Shown: positions 17,059-26,000 of the stretch, piece after piece
How the letters are laid out: every line of letters begins with the position of its first letter
How positions within the stretch are numbered: the stretch's first letter is position 1
Assembly: GCA_017849435.1 (NCBI GenBank)
Contig: JAFIGY010000019.1
Location: 248,001-312,000, forward strand
Reading direction: 5' to 3'
Origin: Chitinophaga niabensis
GTDB taxonomy: Bacteria; Bacteroidota; Bacteroidia; Chitinophagales; Chitinophagaceae
Length of the DNA stretch: 64,000 nt
Program-made: the position numbers and the translations under genes
Notes under the pieces: model-generated
Seen by the model: the letters and a program-made list of their open reading frames with translations, nothing else
Databases searched by the model: none
Told to the model about the DNA's origin: nothing

Positions 17059-17275
17059 AAATCATTGGTTTTATGTGAGTGATTGCAAGGTAATACGGTG
17101 CTGAAAAGAAACGGCAAGTAGAACTTCCTTAAAAAAAACGTATAAATACCTGTTGGAATTCCCGATATACAGTAATGCTCACGACGCCGGGGAAAGGGAA
17201 CACGGGTTAACCGGATGAAAACGCCATACAAGATAGGGATTTTCCGTAACTTGAATATTCATCAAGTCCACTGTT

Positions 17276-17878
17276 ATGGATCCCGTTGATACGTACATCG
17301 CCAAAGCTGCATCCTTCGCCCAACCGATTCTCCGGCACTTCCGCGCGCTTGTCCATAAAACCTGTCCACATGCCACGGAAGCTATCAAGTGGGGCATGCC
17401 CTACTTCGAAACCTACGGCACCAATCTTTGTGGCATGGCGGCATTCAGGCAACACTGCGCCGTTATTTTCTGGAAAGCCGCACTGCTGGAAGACAAAATG
17501 AAACTGCTCGATACTGTAGGCAAAACCGGGATGGGGCATCTCGGCAAACTCACTTCCCTCGAAGAAATGCCTGCGGATAAATTGCTCGCTGCTTATTTAA
17601 AGGAAGCGGACAAGCTGAACAAGGAGAATGTGAAAGTGGCACCTCCAAAGGCAGGCAAGCCCCAAACACTGAAAACGCCTCCGGAACTGGCGGCGGCTTT
17701 AAAGAAGAATAAAGCCGCCGCTAAAACCTTCGATGCGTTCAGTTATACAAACAAGAAGGATTACATTGAATGGATCACCGAAGCCAAAACCGACGCTACG
17801 CGGCAGAAACGGCTGGATACGGCCATCGAATGGATGGCCGAGGGGAAGATCCGTAACTGGAAATATTTGAATAAATGA
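17276..17878 (+). CDS. DUF1801 / YdeI (OmdA)-type protein
   Basis: 200 residues, cytoplasmic. The N-terminal half matches the DUF1801 pattern (IKWGMPYFETYGTNLCGMAAF), and the C-terminal half has the YdeI/bacteriocin-protection signature (LAAALKKNKAAAKTFDAFSYTNKKDYIEWITEAK with conserved KKDYIEWI and RLDTAIEWMAEGK). This two-part arrangement is common in Bacteroidota. Biochemical function is not established; YdeI homologues have been linked to peptide stress in other bacteria. It stands alone between divergent/convergent neighbours and ends 9 bases from the converging phospholipase gene. Confidence 0.85.
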   Translation: MDPVDTYIAKAASFAQPILRHFRALVHKTCPHATEAIKWGMPYFETYGTNLCGMAAFRQHCAVIFWKAALLEDKMKLLDTVGKTGMGHLGKLTSLEEMPADKLLAAYLKEADKLNKENVKVAPPKAGKPQTLKTPPELAAALKKNKAAAKTFDAFSYTNKKDYIEWITEAKTDATRQKRLDTAIEWMAEGKIRNWKYLNK

Positions 17879-17887
17879 TCCTGAGCG

Positions 17888-20362
17888 CTATACCATCCTG
17901 CCCATCAGCGGATCAGTGAACGCAGTGCTTCCCGTCTCCACATGCCCGGCATATCTTCTTTCAAAATGCGGCGCTCCTTCTACGGTAATGGATAGATCGT
18001 ACCAGCCGTAACTCTTTGTCAGCGGCAGGTTCAGCGACTGCTTCCCTCCTTTTACGAGGCGAACAACAGCAGGTTTTTCTTTGTAGGACCTGTCCTGTAT
18101 GTGGATCGTGCAGGCAGCTTTGGCTGTAAACTGAATGACCAGCGCACCTTTCTTATCATAGCCGAACGCGATATCCAGCTGTGGATCCTGCGCATCACCG
18201 GTAAACTCCCGGAAGAAGCCGTTAGGCCCATATACGGAAAGCGCATATTTTCCACCGGGGAAATGATCCAGCACCCATTCATCGGTGAGGCGGTCTCCGG
18301 CAACTACCGCGTAAGAGCGGTTTGCCATCGTTTTCGTATATGCGTTAAAGGGAGCACCTGCCGCCTGCCTGCCGAATAGCGTGTTGCCCGCCTGGAGTTG
18401 CAGCGACAGAGATTTACGATCCGGCGTCAGCGCTGCATCCGCATATAATTCATAAGGGATTGCGCAGGAAGGGCGAATGCCTGGTTCCTGTTGCGGCATT
18501 GCGGAAGATGCAGCTCCGGCAGTGATCTGCTTCACCTCCCCGGCCGTCAGTATCCTGAAGTTCGCGGGGGGATTCTTGAACCGGGCTTTATGCACACTTT
18601 CCATGAAAGCGGTTTTGTTCACCGAAGCGGGCATGGGTATCTTTTCGCCGTTCCAGGGGCGGAAGATGGATGTGAGATCGCCGCAAACAGTGCGTCGCCA
18701 TGAAGTGATATTGTCTGTCGTGATCTGTTTTTTGAGCTTGTGGCCGAGGAATCTTTCGAGGAACTGCAAATTGGAGGTATGATCAAAGACCTGCGAATTC
18801 ACAAATCCACCGCGCGTCCATGGAGACGCCACCACCATCGGCACGCGGTACCCTAACCCGATGGCGCTCTCCCGAACCCCGGAGCCCTGCGCCTGTGCAT
18901 GCCGCATTACAAATTCCGCATCCGTATCAATCCCCGCGGATACCTTGCCCGTGGCGGACTCGCCGGGCTGCGGTGCCACAAAGGGCGGAACGTGATCAAA
19001 ATATCCGTCGTTCTCATCGTACGTGAGGATGAAGATCGTTTTCTTCCATACTTCGGGGTTGTGGGTCAGGATGTCCATGACCTCGGACAGGTACCAGGCG
19101 CCATACCAGGGGGCGCCGGGGTGGTCAGAGAAATTCTCCGGCGCCACGATCCAGGAAACGGTGGGCAGCTGTCCGTTTTTCACATCCTGCCGGAACTGGT
19201 GCAGCACATCTCCTTTGGGCAGCTGCATTTCCCGGGCAACGGTACCGTCGTTATACTGAAGCGTGCTGAGCTGATGATAATCCGGATCATTCACATTTGT
19301 GGTGAAAGCTTTTTTGTGCAGCTGCTGTTCATGCGCCGGCAATGTATTGAAGGGCCGTTTCCCGATCTTGTCCAGCACTTCCTTCGTTTTTTCCAGCGCT
19401 TTACGGCGGCGGCTGATCATCTTCTCCAGTTCCGAATGCTCTTTGCTGCCAGCTGCCAGTTTGGCCAGCGCCTGTTCTTCCGCTGCGATCTTTTCCGGCA
19501 GTGTGGTCAGCAGCTTTTGCAGATATCGTTGATGCGCTTCGGAATATTCCACATGATATTGCGAGAACCACTCGATCGGGTTATCCGTGAAGTTTGCCAG
19601 CCAGGCATCCTGCTCCCCTTCAAACCCCACTCCTGCGCTGATCTCGTTCTGATAGATCTTCCATGAAACACCATTCGCTTCGAGCACTTCCGGGAATGTT
19701 TTCCAGTCCGCTTCCCTTCCATAATCCACATCCGAATTCCAGACGTTCGCTTTGGCGCTGCCTTTCGGCTCCCTGCGGATGGTGCCCGTCCAGAAGTAAA
19801 GCCTGTTGGGTGTTGTACCGGTTAACGAAGAACAGAAATGCTGATCACATACCGTGAATGCATCCGCCAAAGCATAGTAAAAAGGAAGATCCTCCCGGTT
19901 GTAGTAACCCATGGTGAGTGGCATCCTGCTGTACTCCCTGTTCCCGGAATGCTTTACATCCAGCCAGCGGTCGTGCTTCCCGCCGTTGCGCGCATCCACC
20001 TGATCCGACCAGGAATGCGGCAGCGCACTCATCCAGGTAGCTTTGGTGTCTTTTATGTTCAGACGGAAAGGGGCATACGTTTCACCGGCGGAATTCCGTT
20101 GCAGGAAAACAGGACGGCCATCTTCCATCTTCAGCGCCCGCGGATCATTGAATCCACGCACGCCCTTCAGCGTACCAAAACAATGATCGAAAGAACGGTT
20201 CTCCTGCATGAGGAACACCACATGCTCTGCATCCAGGTAACTGCTGCCGGGTGCGGGATTGATCGCCAGGGCTCTTTGGATCGTTTCGGGCAGAATGCTT
20301 GCCAGTCCGCCTGCTCCCGAGAGCAGGGCTGCTTTCCGTAGGAATTCTCTTCTCGTATCCAT
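17888..20362 (-). CDS. Phosphocholine-specific phospholipase C, Tat-exported
   Basis: 824 residues with a Tat signal (TRREFLRKAALLSGAGG) and the phosphoesterase domain typical of the PlcC/acid phosphatase family, including QENRSFDHCFGTLKGVRGF near residue 53 and FILTYDENDGYFDHVPPF near residue 395. Two C-terminal beta domains (DUF756 type) occupy about residues 620-815. It hydrolyses phosphatidylcholine-type lipids to diacylglycerol and phosphocholine in the known family. Length is normal. Transcribed alone; converges with the DUF1801 gene. Confidence 0.93.
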   Translation of the reverse strand: MDTRREFLRKAALLSGAGGLASILPETIQRALAINPAPGSSYLDAEHVVFLMQENRSFDHCFGTLKGVRGFNDPRALKMEDGRPVFLQRNSAGETYAPFRLNIKDTKATWMSALPHSWSDQVDARNGGKHDRWLDVKHSGNREYSRMPLTMGYYNREDLPFYYALADAFTVCDQHFCSSLTGTTPNRLYFWTGTIRREPKGSAKANVWNSDVDYGREADWKTFPEVLEANGVSWKIYQNEISAGVGFEGEQDAWLANFTDNPIEWFSQYHVEYSEAHQRYLQKLLTTLPEKIAAEEQALAKLAAGSKEHSELEKMISRRRKALEKTKEVLDKIGKRPFNTLPAHEQQLHKKAFTTNVNDPDYHQLSTLQYNDGTVAREMQLPKGDVLHQFRQDVKNGQLPTVSWIVAPENFSDHPGAPWYGAWYLSEVMDILTHNPEVWKKTIFILTYDENDGYFDHVPPFVAPQPGESATGKVSAGIDTDAEFVMRHAQAQGSGVRESAIGLGYRVPMVVASPWTRGGFVNSQVFDHTSNLQFLERFLGHKLKKQITTDNITSWRRTVCGDLTSIFRPWNGEKIPMPASVNKTAFMESVHKARFKNPPANFRILTAGEVKQITAGAASSAMPQQEPGIRPSCAIPYELYADAALTPDRKSLSLQLQAGNTLFGRQAAGAPFNAYTKTMANRSYAVVAGDRLTDEWVLDHFPGGKYALSVYGPNGFFREFTGDAQDPQLDIAFGYDKKGALVIQFTAKAACTIHIQDRSYKEKPAVVRLVKGGKQSLNLPLTKSYGWYDLSITVEGAPHFERRYAGHVETGSTAFTDPLMGRMV

Positions 20363-20459
20363 ATTACTGTGTTGGTGTTGGTGCGAAACGCCAAAATAAT
20401 AATATTTCCGGAATGCCCCGGTTGTGAAAAACGACCTCGCTTATCCTTTTTCAAAAAAA

Positions 20460-20491
20460 TTTGCATAATTAATCTTGATACTCTACATTTG
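20460..20491 (+). promoter_or_regulatory. Promoter of the blaI-blaR1-like operon
   Basis: TTTG at 20460-20463, 20 bases, then TACATTTG at 20484-20491: an exact fit to the Bacteroidota -33/-7 pattern. The start codon follows 26 bases after the -7 box. The -7 box overlaps the operator. Confidence 0.75.
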
Positions 20492-20494
20492 TAG
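20483..20494. promoter_or_regulatory. BlaI/MecI-type operator overlapping the -7 box
   Basis: CTACATTTGTAG is a perfect dyad with the TACA-NN-TGTA core known for BlaI/MecI binding. A further half-site TGTAGAACA lies at 20511-20518 close to the start codon. Binding by the BlaI-like protein encoded next is inferred. Confidence 0.75.
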
Positions 20495-20517
20495 AACAGC
20501 CTCTAAAAATGTAGAAC

Positions 20518-20889
20518 ATGCAATTGACGAAAGCAGAAGAGCAGGTCATGGAATATATCTGGCAGCTGGGAAAAGTGTTCATGAAAGATCTGATAGATGC
20601 ATTCCCTGATCCCAAGCCGGCCACCACTACCGTGGCCACACTGCTGAAAAGGATGCAGGACAAGGGTTTTGTGGCTTATACACTGCTCGGCAATTCCCGG
20701 GAATATTATCCGCTCGTTTCAAAAGCGGATTATTTCTCGAAGCATGTCAATGGTATCATCCGTAATTTCTTCAATGACTCACCGGCCCAGTTCGCTTCCT
20801 TCTTTACCCGGTCTGCCAACCTGACCACGAAGGAGCTGGAGGAGCTGAAAAAGATCATTGATGCCGAGATCAAAAAGAAGAAAAAATGA
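20518..20889 (+). CDS. BlaI/MecI/CopY-family transcriptional repressor
   Basis: 123-residue winged-helix repressor beginning MQLTKAEEQVMEYIWQLGKVFMKDLIDAF, with recognition region KPATTTVATLLKRMQDKGFVAY and a C-terminal helical dimerization segment. It overlaps the M56 sensor gene by four bases (20886-20889). The operator TACATTTGTA in its promoter fits autorepression relieved by the membrane protease. No beta-lactamase gene is adjacent, so the regulon is elsewhere or of another kind. Confidence 0.93.
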   Translation: MQLTKAEEQVMEYIWQLGKVFMKDLIDAFPDPKPATTTVATLLKRMQDKGFVAYTLLGNSREYYPLVSKADYFSKHVNGIIRNFFNDSPAQFASFFTRSANLTTKELEELKKIIDAEIKKKKK

Positions 20890-22229
20890 TAAGTTATCTT
20901 ATTAAAGTCATTTTGTGCTCGGGATTCCTGCTGGCGGGCTATCATCTTTTCCTCGAAAAGGAAAAAATGCATCGTTTTTCCCGGTTCTACCTGCTCTTCA
21001 GCATCCTGTTCCCATTCATCGCTCCGCTACTGAAGATCACGCGGCAGGCAACGGTATTGCCCGAACCGGGGCATATGCCGCTCTCCTTCCTTCCGGGCAA
21101 TGACACACCCGGGGTCGCCTCTTCTTCCGCCATCATTAACTGGCCGCTTACAGGGATGCTGATCGCGTATGGCGTGATCGTCCTGCTCCTGCTCACCAGG
21201 TTTACACTGAACCTGCTGTCTATCCGGCGATGCGTGCGCAAATATTCTCCGGTGGCTTACCGGGGAGCCAGGCTGATAACGATAACAGGAGAAAGCGTGC
21301 CACACGCCTTCCTGCACTACATCTTTGCTCCGGCAGGAACAGCAGAAACGCTGCTGACGCACGAGCTCGCACATGTGCGGCAGCATCACAGTCTGGATAT
21401 CCTTTTCGTGGAACTGGTGAAAACGGTTTGCTGGTTCAATCCCTTCCTGATCCTTTACAAGAGGGCCATCCGGCTTAACCACGAATTCCTTGCGGACGAC
21501 AGTGTATTGAAAGGAAAAAGCGATGTACGATCCTATCAATACCTTCTGCTGCATAACATTTGTTCATCGGGTTCCATTTCCCTTGCGAGCCATCTCAATT
21601 TCGCCATCACTAAAAAAAGACTGATCATGATGACCAAAACCACCTCGCCCCTCAAGGCCCTCAGCCGCCAGCTGATCCTCATTCCCTTCCTCGCCTCCGC
21701 CGCTTTTCTCTTTGCAACAAGCGTGGAAGCGCAACAACAACCGCCCGCCAGAAAAGCACAACTGTTCCCGGCAGGCAAAGGCGCATCCCTCACAGAACTC
21801 AAAGAGTACCAGGACGTCCTGCAGAGCAAGGGAACGAAGATCCGCTCCCGGAACGGCTTTACCGCCTACGAACTGAAAGACAAAGCAGCGACCCAACGGA
21901 TCCGGGAGATCCATCAGAAAATGACCTTCGAACAACGAAAGAATGCGCCCCAGGTACTGGCCGGAGTACTGGTAGACGTGAAAAAACCAGCGAAGATCAC
22001 TCCTACCGCGACACAACTGACCCAATGGAAAGATGCCGCCCAATATGGAATATGGATCGACGGGAAAAGGGTATCCAACGAAACATTGAACAATTACCAA
22101 CCATCAGATTTTGCTCATTATTCTGTCAGCAAACTTGCCAAAAATGCCGCGAATTATGGCAAACATTATGTGCAGGTAGATCTTTCCACTCCCAACTATT
22201 TCGAGAAGGTCTGGAAAGACCGTGAATAG
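20886..22229 (+). CDS. M56 (BlaR1-like) membrane metallopeptidase
   Basis: 447 residues. Four membrane helices are visible: residues 3-20, about 35-55, 85-110, and LILIPFLASAAFLFATSVEA near 270-290. The cytoplasmic zinc site HELAH lies in the loop before helix 4, with the downstream Glu in NHEFLADDSVL. BlaR1 uses this site to cleave BlaI. The C-terminal periplasmic part (about 290-447) is not a penicillin-binding domain: no SxxK/KTG motifs are seen, so the sensed signal is probably not a beta-lactam, and I do not recognise the fold. Confidence 0.88.
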   Translation: MISYLIKVILCSGFLLAGYHLFLEKEKMHRFSRFYLLFSILFPFIAPLLKITRQATVLPEPGHMPLSFLPGNDTPGVASSSAIINWPLTGMLIAYGVIVLLLLTRFTLNLLSIRRCVRKYSPVAYRGARLITITGESVPHAFLHYIFAPAGTAETLLTHELAHVRQHHSLDILFVELVKTVCWFNPFLILYKRAIRLNHEFLADDSVLKGKSDVRSYQYLLLHNICSSGSISLASHLNFAITKKRLIMMTKTTSPLKALSRQLILIPFLASAAFLFATSVEAQQQPPARKAQLFPAGKGASLTELKEYQDVLQSKGTKIRSRNGFTAYELKDKAATQRIREIHQKMTFEQRKNAPQVLAGVLVDVKKPAKITPTATQLTQWKDAAQYGIWIDGKRVSNETLNNYQPSDFAHYSVSKLAKNAANYGKHYVQVDLSTPNYFEKVWKDRE

Positions 22230-22231
22230 GA

Positions 22232-22855
22232 TCATGTATCCGTGAGGCCGGCAAAACGGACCTCACGGATCTCTTTCACTTCATCTTCCGTGTCTGTCGC
22301 CACCACCGCGCAATATCCTTCCTGCAGGCGCAGCACACGGGTCCGGTATTTCACTTCTTCAAAACACACCACTTCTTCCGCCGCTTCCACCAAAGCCGGT
22401 GAAACATCCGCAACGCCTTTCCCCGCCGCTTTCAGCACTGCTTCCTTACGCGTCCATATTTCCAGTGGCGTGTTCTTCCGCTGCTCGTACACCGACAGGT
22501 AATCCGCGATCACTGCGGCATCCAGCGGAACGATCTGCTCCACATCCAGTCCTACCCTCCCTGCATCCACTCCTGCAAACGCCACGAGGCTTCCGGAATG
22601 GGAAATGCTGAAATCGAGTGTAGTTCCGGGGATGAGGGGTTTGTGCGGAGGGATATGTTGCAGGTCTTTCAATGAAAATCCTTTCGTTTTCAACCATTCC
22701 TGCAACAGCAATCTTCCTGCCACCCGCAGCTGTTGCTCCTGCCAGCCTTTGTATTGCAGGATCCGCTCCCGGGAGAACAATGGCAGTTGTGCCAGCCTTT
22801 CTTCAAACAGTTGCGGCTCCCAGGGCTGATCGATCAAAGCGAATGAAATGAACAT
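22232..22855 (-). CDS. 4'-phosphopantetheinyl transferase (Sfp type)
   Basis: 207 residues. Transfers the 4'-phosphopantetheine arm of CoA to a Ser of carrier proteins. Core motifs are GLDVEQI near residue 107 (Mg-binding Asp, Glu) and WTRKEAVLKAAGKG near 142-155. It is divergent from the NRPS-like gene at 23050, whose carrier domain (Ser552) needs exactly this modification, so the pair probably works together. It ends 2 bases from the converging BlaR1-like stop. Slightly short for Sfp but within the family range. Confidence 0.92.
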   Translation of the reverse strand: MFISFALIDQPWEPQLFEERLAQLPLFSRERILQYKGWQEQQLRVAGRLLLQEWLKTKGFSLKDLQHIPPHKPLIPGTTLDFSISHSGSLVAFAGVDAGRVGLDVEQIVPLDAAVIADYLSVYEQRKNTPLEIWTRKEAVLKAAGKGVADVSPALVEAAEEVVCFEEVKYRTRVLRLQEGYCAVVATDTEDEVKEIREVRFAGLTDT

Positions 22856-23049
22856 AACGGTGTAAATGTAGCTAAATCGTATAGGATCAGGTTATCCCTC
22901 TCCTGCAAAACCATGACGCTCAAGAATGTTTTTGTTTATTCAATAAGATTTAATTAAATTTTAATTAGGATAAACCCGTCATTAAGCGAACTTAATTGGG
23001 AATTAAACCTATTTTAGCCGCTGGTCCCATATTCTATTCAATCTATTCA

Positions 23050-26000
23050 ATGAAATTGTTGAGCATTGTTCCAGGATCCCCACGTCCTGATCTGATAAGA
23101 GATGAAACGCTGGCAGAACTTTTCCGAACATCGGCCAGGCAACACAGCACCAAAACAGCGCTCGTCTTCGGCGAGCGTAGACTTACGTATGCGCAGCTGG
23201 ACAGCTGGAGTGATGCAGTAGCGGTTTTTCTGGCTTCCAGGGGTATTGGGCCCGGGCAAGCGGTAGGGATCTGGTGGCCGAGGAGTCTTGAACTGCACGT
23301 CGCCATCCTTGGCATCGTCAAATCAGGTGCCGCTTATGTGCCGCTGGACAGGGAAATGCCGGCGGAAAGAGTGGAAACGGTACTGACGGAAGTAAAAGCC
23401 TCCGCTTATTTCAGTGATCAGTCCCTGCAACTGGATTGCCCCCAATTCAACATTCCCGCTTTTAACGCTCCTGCCGCCGGAATATCGCTGCCGGCCGGCC
23501 CGCAGCCGGATAACTGGGCCTATGTGCTTTATACTTCCGGCAGTACGGGCAAACCGAAAGGTATTCCTATCAATCACCGCCAGATCTGCCATCTTATCAG
23601 AGCGGAGCAGAGCGTGATCAATATACGGGAAGAAGATTATGTGTACCAGGGCTTTTCCGTGTCGTTTGACATGTGGTGCGAGGAGACCTGGATCAGTCTT
23701 TTCGTGGGCGCTACGCTCTGGGTGGCTGATGCTGTGACCGCCCGTTCCATCGATGAACTGAGTGATGTACTGCGCCGGGAGAAGATCACGATATTGCATG
23801 CGGTGCCCAGTCTGCTGGCGGTAATGGATGATGACATCCCTTCCATCCGGCTGGTGAACGCCGGCGGAGAAGCCTGCACACCGCAGGTGCTGGCCCGCTG
23901 GTCTAAACCAACGAATATTTTTTATAATAGTTACGGTCCTACCGAAACCACCGTTACCGCTACCATGACGCCCCTCAAACCGGGCGATCCCATCACCATC
24001 GGCAGTCCGCTCCCAAACTATAACCTCGCCGTAGTGGATGCCGCTTTCAACATCGTGCCCTTCGGGGAACCGGGCGAGCTGATCATTACAGGGCCCGGCG
24101 TATGCAACGGCTATGTGAACCGGGACGATCTCACGAAAGAAAAGTTCCTGCCCAAACTGCCCGCCATGAACGGGCTGCCCGGCGACCGCTTTTATCGTAC
24201 AGGCGACGCCGTTATTATCCATCCCGATCACAGTGTGGAATTCCAGGGCAGGATCGATGACCAGATCAAACTACGCGGATATCGCATAGAACTGGGAGAA
24301 ATAGAATCGCAGCTGAATGCGCTGAACGGTGTTTCTGCCGCTGCGGTAGCCGTGAAAAAAGACAATAACAAGCAGGATCAGCTGGTAGGTTATGTACTGA
24401 TGAAGAACGGCACACTGTTCGAAGAGTCCGTTGCCCGTACCGCGCTGGCCAAAGTGCTGCCACCATATATGGTGCCGGGCGTAGTAGTGGCGCTGCCGGA
24501 AATGCCACGGCTGCCGAGCGGGAAAATAGACCGCAAATCCTTACCGGTACCGGAGGCGCTGTTACAGGCACCGGCGGAAGAAACCGGCCCCATCAATCTG
24601 TCAGACAGTGTGGGGAACAGGGTGCAGGCGGTGTTACGCAGGGTTTTTCCGGGCAAGGAGGTAGATCCTTCGCAGGATTTCTTCACCGACCTCGGCGGGC
24701 ACTCACTGCTGGCCGCCACATTTGTATCCCGGTTGAGAAAGGAAGCCGGCATTCCGCATGCTTCCCTGAAAGACGTTTATACCAACCGCCCGCTTCAGAC
24801 GTTGATCACCATTTGGGAGAAAAAAAATGAACAACAGCCTAAGGAGCAACGGATCTTCCATTCCACGCCCTGGTGGCGCTACCTGGCCTGCGGATCAGCT
24901 CAGGCCGTTGCATTACTGCTCGTTTATGGATTGTTTGCCATTCAGATACTGGTGCCCTATCTCGGGTATTACTATGTAGTATCCAGAACAGAGTCCGGCA
25001 CCGGAGACGTACATTACGCATTGATCACCGCTATCTGCCTTTTCTGCGTCATCCCTCCCTTCTTCTCCGTGTTGAGCATTATTGCCAAATGGCTGATCAT
25101 CGGAAAAATGAAAGAAGGGGACTATCCTATGTGGGGAACCTATTATTTCCGCTGGTGGATGGTGAACGTGATCCAACGCCTCGTACCGGCGCAGTTTATG
25201 AATGGTACTCCCCTCTATTCTTTCTATCTCCGGATGATGGGCGTGAAAGTTGCGCCGGATGCACAGTTGAGTGCCGTTACCATCGGTGCGGAAGATCTGA
25301 TCACCATCGGTAAGGACGTTAGCATCAGCTCACTGGCTGTGCTGAATAACGCAGTTGTAGAAGACGGTCTGTTAAAACTGCGGCGCATCACCATCGGTGA
25401 TCATGCCTACATCGGCAGCAGCGCCGTGATCTCCGGAGGAACAGTGATTGAGGACTGGGGAGAACTGCAGGATCTCAGCCATCTGCAACCCGGAAGTGTT
25501 ATCCGTGAAGGAGAAGTATGGAAAGGGAGTCCCGCCCAACGCATCGATAAGAAAAAACCGGAAGAGCTGCCACAACCACTGCGGGTATCTGTTTTCAAAA
25601 GATACCGGTTCGGACTGCTCTTCTCTTCCCTGCTGATCGTTTTCCCGCTGGTAGTATTGATCCCGTTGCTGCCTGTGCTGGTACTGCTGAACTACCTGGA
25701 TACTATTACGCCCGGGGATTACGACTTCAGTTACCTGATCTATACGCCTTTCCTCGCGATCTGCTATATCTGCATTTATGCACTGGAAACGATCCTGCTC
25801 TCCCGCCTGCTGCAAAGGAAGCTTCAACCCGGTACTTACCCGGTATACGGCTGGACCTACATCCGAAAATGGCTCGCAGATCAATTGATCTCCATGTCCC
25901 TCATCGTACTACATCCTATCTACGCTACGGTATACGTATCCACCTTCTTCCGCGCACTGGGCGCCAAAATAGGCAAGAACACCGAAATATCCACTGCCAG

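Noticed and set aside
18899-19666. 255-codon plus-strand frame inside the phospholipase gene
   Set aside because: Antisense to a well-supported 824-residue enzyme and lacks any recognisable motif.
22996-23049. Upstream TTG start for the NRPS-like gene
   Set aside because: Adds residues before the usual N-terminus; ATG at 23050 is more natural.
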